The notes under the pieces are model-generated. The model saw nothing but the letters and a program-made list of their open reading frames with translations. It was not told where the DNA came from and ran no database searches. From the NCBI RefSeq assembly GCF_038594945.1, contig NZ_JBCFYD010000001.1, positions 558,001 to 622,000 of the forward strand: a stretch of DNA of 64,000 nt, given 5' to 3'. This stretch comes from Fodinibius sp. Rm-B-1B1-1. Lineage in GTDB: Bacteria > Bacteroidota > Rhodothermia > Balneolales > Balneolaceae. The first letter of the stretch is position 1. The number at the start of each line of letters is the position of its first letter. The position numbers were made by a program, and so were the translations under genes. Shown here piece after piece: positions 8,509-16,455 of the stretch.

Positions 8509-8877
8509 ATGATTGAAGTGAATGCTCATACTGATGAAGACATTCTTGCCATTAAGGCATCGGGTAAACTTTCGAAAGAAGACCTCGATGACCTCAAACC
8601 GGCTTTAAATAAGTTTATAACTGCATCTGATGATCCCCATTTAATCATGATACTGGAAGATTTTGGGGGATGGCAGGAGACCGCAGCGTTTTGGAAAGAC
8701 CTACAGCTTGATGCCGAATACATCGGATATTTTGACCGCATTGCGGTAGTTGGAGATAAAAAATGGCAAGAGTGGGGTACGAAACTCGTCGATCCCATTA
8801 CCAAGGAAGAGATGCAATTCTTTCCCATCGACCAAGCAGGGAGTGCATGGGAATGGCTCAAACAAAATCATAACTAA
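8509..8877 (+). CDS. SpoIIAA-like (STAS/SEC14-type) small protein
   Basis: This is a 122-residue protein of the SpoIIAA-like family, with an alternating beta-alpha pattern. It begins MIEVNAHTDEDILAIKASGKL and has the conserved LEDFGGW and IAVVGDKKWQEW segments, the latter typical of the family in stress and transport clusters. I chose the ATG at 8509 because GGAG lies 5 bases before it; an upstream GTG at 8503 is less likely. It ends 6 bases before the P-type ATPase start, so the two are probably co-translated. The molecular role is unknown. Members may bind small hydrophobic ligands or act as anti-sigma antagonist-like switches, but that is family-level speculation. Confidence 0.82.
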   Translation: MIEVNAHTDEDILAIKASGKLSKEDLDDLKPALNKFITASDDPHLIMILEDFGGWQETAAFWKDLQLDAEYIGYFDRIAVVGDKKWQEWGTKLVDPITKEEMQFFPIDQAGSAWEWLKQNHN

Positions 8878-8883
8878 GTAATC

Positions 8884-10821
8884 ATGTCATTTATAAAAAA
8901 ATATAAAGAAGCCGTAACCAGCGCCCTGTTTTTAGCAGCGGCCTTGATTGTTGAACACGGGTTTTCGTTTGCTGGTCAGCCCTACGTGTACTTGCCATTG
9001 TATGGGCTTTCCTACATCGTTGTGGGTGGGCCGGTGTGGATGAAAGCATTTAAATCGATAAAAGGCGGCACTATATTCAGTGAGTTCTTGCTAATGGGCA
9101 TTGCCACTGTAGGTGCTTTTGCTATTGGCGAATTTGCTGAAGGAGTGGCCGTCATGCTCTTTTACATGGTAGGCGAATACGCCCAGGATGGAGCGGTGAA
9201 CCGGGCAAAGCAATCCATTAAGAGCCTGATAGATCAACAACCGGATAAGGCTACGGTAGAACGAAATGGGACCACCGAAAGCGTTCACCCCTCCAAGATT
9301 GAAACAGGTGAAATAATCCAGGTAAAACCCGGCGAAAAAGTACCACTGGATGGAGAACTCCTAACCGAAAAGGCTTCCTTTAATACCGCAGCCCTGACCG
9401 GTGAGTCAAAACCCATGAGTCGGGAATCGGGTGAAGAGGTATGGGCCGGTTCAATCAACCAGGACCGACCGGTCCGTATTAAAGTGACTAGCGGCTATGA
9501 GGATACCAAGCTATCCAACATTTTAACGATGGTCCAGGAGGCCTCCAAGCGAAAAGCCCCGACGCAACGCTTTATGACGAGGTTTGCCAGTATCTATACC
9601 CCCATCGTCGTTTGGCTGGCAGTAGCTCTTACGTTCGTCCCGTATTTTGTAGTTGAAAACTATGTGTTTCAGGATTGGTTCTATCGCGCTCTTATTTTCC
9701 TTGTCGTCTCTTGTCCGTGTGGATTGGTTATTTCCATTCCCCTTGGTTATTTCGGTGGTATCGGGGCAGCCTCCCGAAACGGCATTCTGCTTAAGGGTTC
9801 GGATTTCCTTGATCAGCTGCGAAAGATGAAAACCTTGTTCATGGACAAAACGGGCACAATGACCGAAGGCAGCTTTGAGGTTCGCGACATCCATCCCGTG
9901 AATGGATATAGCCAGGAAGAATTGCTTACACTGGCCGCTTCCCTGGAACAGGGCTCCACCCATCCGATAGCAAAAGCGATTCTCAACCGTACCAATGGGA
10001 AACAGCTGCATCCCGTAGAAAATCAGCAGGAAATTTCCGGCAAGGGATTAAAGGGAACAGTCAACGGGAAAACTGTTGTCGTCGGAAACAGTGATCTATT
10101 AGAGCAGCATGGTATCAGCATATCTTCTACCGACCTTGATGATCCTTATACCTATGTGCAGGTGGCCGAGGATGGCACCCATGTTGGTACCATCAGCATT
10201 GCGGATCAGATTAAAGAGGATAGCAAGCAGGCTATTGAGAGCCTTCGAAAACATGGAGTCAACGAAATCGTGATGCTTTCCGGGGATAACCAAGAAGTGG
10301 TTGATCATGTTTCCCGAAAATTGGGGCTGGATCGAGCGTATGGAAGCCTGTTACCTGATGAAAAATATCGCCACGTCGAGCAAGCACTAAGCCCATCCAA
10401 AACAGTGGGATTCATAGGGGATGGCGTTAATGATGCTCCGGTCATTACACTGGCCGACATTGGGATAGCCATGGGCGGGATTGGATCGGATGCTACCGTT
10501 GAAACGGCTGATGTGGTTATTCAAACCGACCAGCCATCTAAGATACCACTGGCTATTGAGATCGCAAACTTTACGCATCGCATCGTATGGCAAAACATCG
10601 GGTTTGCGTTGGGGATTAAAGTCCTGGTGATGGTTCTGGCCACCTTGGGCATGGCCACTATGTGGGAAGCCATTTTTGCTGATGTCGGTGTAGCCCTTAT
10701 TGCCATTGGCAATGCCATCCGCATACAAAATAAGTATTCCGATAAGGGATTTAGCTTTAAAGCTAAAAAGCCTTCTGCAAGTCAATCGGAGGGGCAACCT
10801 AACGCCTGTTGTGAAATCTAA
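8884..10821 (+). CDS. cadA: P1B-type heavy-metal ATPase (Zn/Cd/Pb class)
   Basis: This is a 645-residue metal-exporting P-type ATPase. It has no N-terminal HMA domain. The actuator motif TGES lies near residue 170. The membrane metal site CPC is at residues 277-279 and is followed by SIP, as in the zinc/cadmium/lead subclass. The phosphorylated Asp is at 321 (DKTGT), and the hinge motif GDGVNDAP lies near 514. The last helices contain FADVGVALIAIGNAIRI, fitting the DxG pattern of that class. The C-terminus ends ACCEI, a cysteine pair that could act as a cytosolic metal site in place of the missing HMA domain. It completes the metal-resistance block and is the last gene before the tRNA fragment. 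Confidence 0.93.
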   Translation: MSFIKKYKEAVTSALFLAAALIVEHGFSFAGQPYVYLPLYGLSYIVVGGPVWMKAFKSIKGGTIFSEFLLMGIATVGAFAIGEFAEGVAVMLFYMVGEYAQDGAVNRAKQSIKSLIDQQPDKATVERNGTTESVHPSKIETGEIIQVKPGEKVPLDGELLTEKASFNTAALTGESKPMSRESGEEVWAGSINQDRPVRIKVTSGYEDTKLSNILTMVQEASKRKAPTQRFMTRFASIYTPIVVWLAVALTFVPYFVVENYVFQDWFYRALIFLVVSCPCGLVISIPLGYFGGIGAASRNGILLKGSDFLDQLRKMKTLFMDKTGTMTEGSFEVRDIHPVNGYSQEELLTLAASLEQGSTHPIAKAILNRTNGKQLHPVENQQEISGKGLKGTVNGKTVVVGNSDLLEQHGISISSTDLDDPYTYVQVAEDGTHVGTISIADQIKEDSKQAIESLRKHGVNEIVMLSGDNQEVVDHVSRKLGLDRAYGSLLPDEKYRHVEQALSPSKTVGFIGDGVNDAPVITLADIGIAMGGIGSDATVETADVVIQTDQPSKIPLAIEIANFTHRIVWQNIGFALGIKVLVMVLATLGMATMWEAIFADVGVALIAIGNAIRIQNKYSDKGFSFKAKKPSASQSEGQPNACCEI

Positions 10822-10938
10822 GAATTCACCCACCAATCGGGAAACCGTTTCCCCTTATTCCCTTTCGGTACTACAAAAAGTACTACATGAAATGCCAAAA
10901 TCGCAGCCCATTTCACGCACAGGAATATATCGCATAGA

Positions 10939-10980
10939 TTACGGATCAGGAGGTTAGGGGTTCGAATCCTCTCAGGCGTA
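10939..10980 (+). tRNA. 3' fragment of tRNA-Arg(ACG), likely an attachment-site duplicate
   Basis: The bases fold as the 3' half of a tRNA. They give an anticodon loop TTACGGA (anticodon ACG, Arg), the 3' anticodon-stem strand TCAGG, a variable loop AGGTT, a full T-arm (AGGGG, loop TTCGAAT, CCTCT), a 3' acceptor strand CAGGCGT and discriminator A. The 5' half is absent: the bases before 10939 cannot pair with the anticodon or acceptor strands (CCTGA and ACGCCTG would be needed). A tRNA 3' end starting in the anticodon loop is what tyrosine recombinases leave at one border of an integrated island. It is not a functional tRNA. Confidence 0.75.
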
Positions 10981-10990
10981 CTCTCTACTA

Positions 10991-11024
10991 AGCCCATGAC
11001 TCACAAAGAGTTACGGGCTTTTTT
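10991..11024 (+). terminator. Hairpin terminator beside the tRNA fragment
   Basis: A 12-base stem pairs 10991-11002 with 11008-11019 (one A-C mismatch, one G-T) around a 5-base loop and is followed by a run of six T. It may be the old terminator of the tRNA locus carried with the attachment site. Confidence 0.75.
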
Positions 11025-11265
11025 ATTTGCTTATTTCTCCTCTATTTTACGGCTTTTATTTGCTCTGGTATCAGAATGGTATCAGTAATTAATCCGTCTC
11101 CCTCCATATATTTAGCCTTTTACTTTCAAACGGTCAACTTTTAGGGAAGCTTACACTTTTGTCTTCAAAAAGTGTTAATAACTGATCCAATTCGTCTGCT
11201 CCATTTCCAGCATACAACAAAGATAATCCCCAGAACTAACCATTGGCAAATAATATTACTTGCAG

Positions 11266-14200
11266 TCAATACGACTGATACACATGATCAAACACCTCGT
11301 TACACGTCTGAGCGAAGAGCTGACGGTCGTATTGGTCAGGTAATACGTTATCCAGCTCATTTTCAATGGTGACTTTCACATCAGCGATGCGCTGCTGCTG
11401 TTTGGTCCAGTCCATAACCAACTTTTCCTGTTTCAGCTTCTCGATAAGCTCTGATATCCCTTCTTTAATCTCTTTTCTTTCACTCTCTTTCAGATCTATT
11501 TTTTCGCGCTGCGTTATTAAATCATACAGGGCCAACTCCTCTTCGGTCATGTTTTCTTTGGCACTGCGCTCACGCTCTTCGTTCAAATCCTGCTGCAGTT
11601 TCAAAAACTCCTCGAACTGCACATCCAAATTGATGCTGTAGTTATTGTATTTCTCGATCATCTCCTCGAAGCGCTCCTTGAAGTCCATGCGCGTGCGGTT
11701 CTGCTCGACCATCTGTTGAATCTGGTTCTCAATCTTGGTCTTCATCTTCTGCAGGGCTACGCGCTTATGTTTCTTCTTGGCAAAGCGCTCTTTAAGCTTC
11801 TCAAAATCAATCTGCCCAATATCTACCAGATCATTATCCCCGTCAATCCGGTAAGGTTCACTTACAATAGACTCGTCCAGCTTACCCTCAATCTGCTTGC
11901 GGATATCCGAAATATCATCATTCTCTTCCGGACCCAGTATCTTGATGCGATCTTTAATTGCTTTAAGGGCTGAGCGAACCGGCAGAAACTCCTGGGCATT
12001 AGGATCGGGCAGGATCGCTTTATACAGTTTATTCACCACATTGGCATGGGTAACAAATTCTTTCTTTTTTTCCTCATTGATAAGCACTTCTTCCACGGCA
12101 TCATCGACCGCATCCCCTAACTCCTCGTACTCAACAATAGCCCGAGCAAATTCTTTCTGGTACTTTGAAATATCCAACCCTTCGGCCTCAATGATTTTAT
12201 CCAGATCCACGTCCTGCTGCTCACAAAACGCCCGGGCTTCGGCCACGGCTTCCCGTAGCTGATTCACCAGCTCTTCTTTATCCTTGACGGGATTGGTAGC
12301 ATCAGGATCTTCCGGCTCGTGTCCTGTCGCATAGGTGGCCAACGCTTTTTGCAAGTTGCGAAAGACGCCCACATAGTCCACAATCAGTCCGTTGTTTTTA
12401 TCTCCATACACCCGGTTGGCCCGCGCGATGGTCTGCATGAGCGTGTGGTTCTTCATGGGCTTGTCGAGATATAATGTAGACAGGCTCGGGGCATCAAAGC
12501 CGGTAATCCACATGGCGCAGACAAACACCAGCCGTAGCTCGTCATCGGGATCTTTAAATTGTTCTTCTAAATTCTCTTTCTCCTTCCGCTTGCGATGGGG
12601 ACGAATATCCAGTCCTTCCTCTTCAAACTCCTTAATCTCATTCTGGGACTTGGATATCACCACGGCCATGTCGGTTTCTTTCATATAGTTGAGCCGCTCC
12701 AACAGCCTATCCCGTTCCATGTCTGTATTAGCAGACTCCAGCTCTTTCTTCACGCGCCGCTGTTCCTTCTCCCACTCCTCCTGCACCAGATCATACATGC
12801 GCACGGTCGTAAAGCGGTCGATACAGATCATCATGCCCTTACCCATGTAGCCGCGATCCAGGAAGTGCTGGACCATATCTTCTGCTATAGCTTCAAGGCG
12901 ATCCTGCCGAGTAATCAGGTGGTACTCCTGGCGGAACTCCCGCTCCAGCTTCTCTTCCTGCGCTTCGTTAAGCATGGCCTCATCGAGCAGCTCTTCAAGC
13001 TCTTCATTTATATTTTCATTGGTCAGCTGCAGTTCGGGAATGCGATTCTCATAATAGAGCGGCACTGTGGCCCCATCCTCAATAGACTGCTGAAAATCAT
13101 AGACACTGACGTAGTCGCCAAACACTTCCCGGGTTTTTTCATCCTGACCTTTGATCAGGGGCGTTCCGGTAAAGCCGAGGAAGGCCGCATTTGGTAGCGC
13201 CTTGCGCATATTCATGGCCAATTTATCGTACTGGGTACGATGGGCCTCGTCGGTGATCACAATAATATCATCGTCGGTGCTGAGCACCGGAAACTCTTCG
13301 TTATCCCGGTCGTGAAACTTGTGAATAAGCGTAAACACGTAGCGATGATTTTCGCTGAGCAACTGCTTAAGCTCTTCTTTGCTGTCGGCCCGGATTTCAT
13401 CTTCGGGCTCAGTTACGGCGCCTACGGAAGCAAAGTTGGAATAGATCTGATCATCGAGATCCGTGCGGTCCGTAATAATGACAAACTTCCAGTCCCCGAC
13501 CAGCTCGCGCATGATCTTGCGCGTCAGAAATACCATCGAAAAGCTCTTGCCACTGCCCTGCGTATGCCAAAAGACACCAAGCTTACCTTCATTTTCCCCG
13601 ATATGTTTAACCGCCTCAATGGCATTGTTCACGCCTAAATACTGGTGGTTACGGGCAAATAGTTTCTTAGGGTTGGACTTGGCACTTTCAAAGAGAATAA
13701 AATGCTCCATCAGATCCGACAGCCGTTCTTTCTCACAGATACCATAGATGGCCGTTTGCAAGCTCACCAGCCCCAGCTCATCTTCATCGCTGATCTTCTT
13801 CCACTCCCCGTAAAACTCCCACGGTGAGGTAATCGTCCCCACCTTGGTGTCGGCACCGTTGGAGAGAATAATCACTTGGTTGTACCAGAATAGCTGCGGA
13901 ATCGTATCTTTGTAATCGCTGATATTATACTGGTAGGCGTCCTTGACACTGCGGCCGCCCCTTTTGAGTTCAAACAAGATCACCGGCAGGCCGTTGACAA
14001 AGGCCACCAAATCGGGACGCTTGTTGCCATAATCCCCATGCACCCATAGCTGGGATACCAACAGGTGATCGTTGTTTTCGGGCTTCTGCCAATCGATCAC
14101 TTTTAGTGTTTTGCGGATAAGCGAGCCGTCTTCATCGCGATACTCCAGGTCCACTCCGTTGCGCATCAGCTCGTATATCTGCTTGTTGGCACGGACCTTA

Positions 14201-14460
14201 TGCATGGAAGAGCGGTCCCGGGACAACCGGCGGACGGCCTCTTCTATGTGTTCCTGTGGTACCTCGGGATTGAACTCCTCCAGCTTATCTCGAAGTCGTG
14301 GTTGTAATACAACCTGATCACGAGTTTCTCGTCCTAATGTACCATCATCATTTTCAGTCGCCAATACCTCTTCGTAGGCGTTAATCGTCTCCCATCCCAG
14401 TTCGTCAAAAAGATCAATGGCCGGCTGTTCTACTGCGTGATCTTCGGAGTATTTCGACAT
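11266..14460 (-). CDS. hsdR: Type I restriction enzyme, R subunit (HsdR)
   Basis: This is a 1064-residue motor and nuclease subunit. The N-terminal nuclease has the PD-(D/E)xK pattern, with RPDLVAF then ILFELKRGG (about residues 148-168). The helicase has Walker A HTQGSGKS (about 299-306), DEAHRT, FTGTPL and a late ITGFDAPSLSTLYLDK motif followed by QTIARANRV. The long acidic helical C-terminus is typical of the subunit that binds the methyltransferase core. I start at the ATG at 14460; a TTG four codons earlier is possible. The protein appears intact. It is separated from hsdM and hsdS by about 4 kb, which is unusual for an operon that normally keeps the three genes close. Confidence 0.95.
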   Translation of the reverse strand: MSKYSEDHAVEQPAIDLFDELGWETINAYEEVLATENDDGTLGRETRDQVVLQPRLRDKLEEFNPEVPQEHIEEAVRRLSRDRSSMHKVRANKQIYELMRNGVDLEYRDEDGSLIRKTLKVIDWQKPENNDHLLVSQLWVHGDYGNKRPDLVAFVNGLPVILFELKRGGRSVKDAYQYNISDYKDTIPQLFWYNQVIILSNGADTKVGTITSPWEFYGEWKKISDEDELGLVSLQTAIYGICEKERLSDLMEHFILFESAKSNPKKLFARNHQYLGVNNAIEAVKHIGENEGKLGVFWHTQGSGKSFSMVFLTRKIMRELVGDWKFVIITDRTDLDDQIYSNFASVGAVTEPEDEIRADSKEELKQLLSENHRYVFTLIHKFHDRDNEEFPVLSTDDDIIVITDEAHRTQYDKLAMNMRKALPNAAFLGFTGTPLIKGQDEKTREVFGDYVSVYDFQQSIEDGATVPLYYENRIPELQLTNENINEELEELLDEAMLNEAQEEKLEREFRQEYHLITRQDRLEAIAEDMVQHFLDRGYMGKGMMICIDRFTTVRMYDLVQEEWEKEQRRVKKELESANTDMERDRLLERLNYMKETDMAVVISKSQNEIKEFEEEGLDIRPHRKRKEKENLEEQFKDPDDELRLVFVCAMWITGFDAPSLSTLYLDKPMKNHTLMQTIARANRVYGDKNNGLIVDYVGVFRNLQKALATYATGHEPEDPDATNPVKDKEELVNQLREAVAEARAFCEQQDVDLDKIIEAEGLDISKYQKEFARAIVEYEELGDAVDDAVEEVLINEEKKKEFVTHANVVNKLYKAILPDPNAQEFLPVRSALKAIKDRIKILGPEENDDISDIRKQIEGKLDESIVSEPYRIDGDNDLVDIGQIDFEKLKERFAKKKHKRVALQKMKTKIENQIQQMVEQNRTRMDFKERFEEMIEKYNNYSINLDVQFEEFLKLQQDLNEERERSAKENMTEEELALYDLITQREKIDLKESERKEIKEGISELIEKLKQEKLVMDWTKQQQRIADVKVTIENELDNVLPDQYDRQLFAQTCNEVFDHVYQSY

Positions 14461-14475
14461 GATTAATTTCAAATT

Positions 14476-15354
14476 TTAATCTGCAAATTCTACCTCAGCT
14501 GCAGGAGAATTACCATTTGACTCACTTATTGAAACTATTGCAGCTCTCAACACTTGTAAACATATTTTTGCTGTTTCTTTGTCTGGAGCAAAACCAGATT
14601 TTTTCTGCTGATAAGGATGAATATAATTCCTGAAATCTCTTAAACCATGACTAAACTTTTGCACATCGAGATTTAGATAGTCTAACCTATAAGCAACATC
14701 TATGAACTGTGCTAATGACCAATCAAAAAATTGCTTTACATTCCCATCATCGTCTTTTGGACTTGCATCACATTGATTAAATTCTTTCGGGTTATTTTCT
14801 GCGACACCCAATAAAACCCCTTCTAAAATACTACCACAAAGAAAAATTGTTGCCAAAGACGCTCCTGAACCTAAACACCTTTGAGCTTCTTCAAAACGAG
14901 CTTCTACAATTTCCTTAATAGGCTGTTCAAGACCTAGACCATCAAAGGAGATACTACCAAAATCTTTTTTCAAGAACTCTCTATCTTCATCAATTTTCTG
15001 CTCTTCATTTAATAACCCAGCTGCAATCCCCTTGCAATTTGTATAAATAGAATTCTCAGAGGGGTCATCTCCATTCATACTAACTTTAAAAGCATAAATA
15101 TCGAGCAACTCATTTAACAAATTACCAACTTTTTCATCAGATTCTTTTTCCCAGAAAGCTCTTAATCTTTTTGCTTTTGATGTTCCATACTTTTCGTACT
15201 TCTGTGTCATTATATCTAAGTCAGTAGTATCTTTGACAATAGATCGAAATTTAGCATTTGTTATATTGGCATCTACATTTCTAAGAATGTAACCTGTTCC
15301 CATCCCAAAAAGCTCTTCAAAATACTGTTTATCTGTTGGGCTTAAATCAGCCAT
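14476..15354 (-). CDS. AbiJ-N-like / HEPN-like putative abortive infection protein
   Basis: This is a 292-residue soluble protein. The first about 90 residues (FGMGTGYILRNVDANITNA, then SKAKRLRAFWEKES and VGNLLNELL) resemble the N-terminal module found in AbiJ-type abortive-infection proteins. The C-terminal part is helical and ends with RDFRNYIHP. R239 and H246 fit the R(x4-6)H catalytic pattern of HEPN ribonucleases. It ends 15 bases before hsdR on the same strand and is probably co-transcribed with it. The DNA is visibly more A+T-rich than hsdR, pointing to separate acquisition. A phage-triggered RNA-cleaving toxin role is inferred from the motifs and the setting. Confidence 0.6.
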   Translation of the reverse strand: MADLSPTDKQYFEELFGMGTGYILRNVDANITNAKFRSIVKDTTDLDIMTQKYEKYGTSKAKRLRAFWEKESDEKVGNLLNELLDIYAFKVSMNGDDPSENSIYTNCKGIAAGLLNEEQKIDEDREFLKKDFGSISFDGLGLEQPIKEIVEARFEEAQRCLGSGASLATIFLCGSILEGVLLGVAENNPKEFNQCDASPKDDDGNVKQFFDWSLAQFIDVAYRLDYLNLDVQKFSHGLRDFRNYIHPYQQKKSGFAPDKETAKICLQVLRAAIVSISESNGNSPAAEVEFAD

Positions 15355-15380
15355 AAATTTACACGATCATTTATTTATCT

Positions 15381-15575
15381 CTAATTCATGTAATTTTCCC
15401 ACTGCTGCTTTAAAAATCCCCTCATTCCTCCGGCCAAACTACACCGCGGATAAATCTCCTTAAACTCTTTTCGAGCTTGCAAGGAAGAATCCGATGCTAT
15501 TTCTTCTTTTTGGGCCAAATACAGCATGGCAATTCCAGGCGATCGGCTCCTGCCCTGATTACAATGCAATAGCAA
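15381..15575 (-). pseudogene. Dual-specificity protein phosphatase fragment (5' end lost)
   Basis: About 64-70 residues remain, including the complete PTP/DSP active-site loop HCNQGRSRS (HCxxGxxRS) and the following helices up to a natural-looking C-terminus. The frame opens just after a TGA, with no ATG and only a TTG possible start. The whole N-terminal general-acid half of the fold is missing. The missing part would lie where the Dam gene now ends, so insertion of the ParB-Dam pair probably removed it. Phosphatase genes of this kind occur in type I R-M loci, which may explain its origin (inference). As it stands it is unlikely to make an active enzyme. Confidence 0.65.
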
Positions 15576-15586
15576 CTTTCTACCCC

Positions 15587-16450
15587 TTACTCTTCATATT
15601 CTGTTGGAAAAGAAATAGAATTAGAATAGATCATTAATTCTTTAGCTTTCCGATGAGTATTAGCAGAATAATTTATATCGAATGTTTTCCTTGAACGGTC
15701 CGCATAAAGCTCTAAAATTTCGGGTACATTATCATAAGTTAAAATCCAATTTAAATCGACATTTTTATTTAAAAAATCAGCTAAGGCTTTATGATCAGAA
15801 GATTCATAATGATTCAAATACAACGAACTCCCTTTAACATAATACGGGGGATCAATATAAAATAGTTGGCGCCCATTTTGATGATCAAAATCGTTCATCA
15901 ATTGGATGCCATCTTTATTAGTTACATCTATTCTAGAATTATATAGAGCGATTTTTTTAATTCTTTTTATAAGTGTTTCCTTTTTGTAACGTGCTCCAAT
16001 TCCCCATTTTGAAGACTGATCAAAGCCACCTATAGGTCGACCTTCAATTATCCCCGAATGATTGGTTCGATTTAAATAAAAAGTAGCAAATCCTAATTCA
16101 TATTTATTTGAATCAGGATCTTGGTAAATATCCCTTTGTTTATTCCACTCTTTAATACTTATATCTTTTTCACGAATTTTATCTATCAAATACTTATGAT
16201 CATTGATAAGTATATCCCAAAGAGAATAAATAGCTTTGTCAAAATCATTAATAACAATACGATCAACCTTTTCTAATATTAAAAGTGACAAAGCAGCACC
16301 AGCTCCACCTGCATATGGCTCGATATAAGTGCATCCGCTTATTTTATTCTTTTCAATTACATTTGATAGAAACTCGGTTAATTTAGCTTTTCCCCCTGGA
16401 TATCTAAGGGGACTATAGAACTTTGATGGTCGTGATATAATTGACTTCAT
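15587..16450 (-). CDS. dam: DNA adenine N6-methyltransferase (D12 class, Dam/DpnM-like)
   Basis: This 287-residue enzyme would transfer a methyl group from S-adenosylmethionine to the N6 of adenine in DNA. The D12-class motifs are in the usual order: RYPGGK at 16-21 (cofactor-binding region), EPYAGGAG at 44-51 (motif I) and DPPY at 200-203 (catalytic motif IV). Its length is standard. The coding DNA is A+T-rich compared with hsdM and hsdR. It follows the ParB-like gene after only 5 bases on the same strand, so they form a two-gene unit. The target site, often GATC in this class, is not readable from sequence. Confidence 0.92.
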   Translation of the reverse strand: MKSIISRPSKFYSPLRYPGGKAKLTEFLSNVIEKNKISGCTYIEPYAGGAGAALSLLILEKVDRIVINDFDKAIYSLWDILINDHKYLIDKIREKDISIKEWNKQRDIYQDPDSNKYELGFATFYLNRTNHSGIIEGRPIGGFDQSSKWGIGARYKKETLIKRIKKIALYNSRIDVTNKDGIQLMNDFDHQNGRQLFYIDPPYYVKGSSLYLNHYESSDHKALADFLNKNVDLNWILTYDNVPEILELYADRSRKTFDINYSANTHRKAKELMIYSNSISFPTEYEE

Positions 16451-16455
16451 AATAT

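Larger units (their letters stand above)
10822..11265. other. Gene-free stretch with tRNA fragment and hairpin; island boundary
   Basis: No credible protein gene is seen in these 444 bases. The stretch contains the 3' part of a tRNA-Arg gene (10939-10980), a strong hairpin (10991-11019), and a nine-base direct repeat TGGTATCAG at 11066-11074 and 11077-11085. This is the usual look of the end of an element integrated in a tRNA gene. No integrase gene is present in the window. Confidence 0.6.

Noticed and set aside
10939-10980. Complete tRNA gene
   Set aside because: No 5' acceptor strand, D-arm or 5' anticodon strand exists upstream, so it is only a 3' fragment.
11061-11090. TGGTATCAG direct repeat as an integrase tail or recombinase site
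   Set aside because: Read on the minus strand it gives a short open end, but no recombinase motif is visible and the stretch is too short to claim a gene. It is kept only as a note in the boundary region.
12595-13197. Plus-strand frame of 200 codons inside hsdR
   Set aside because: The minus strand encodes conserved helicase motifs over the whole stretch; the plus frame has low-complexity His/Leu-rich content typical of an antisense shadow.
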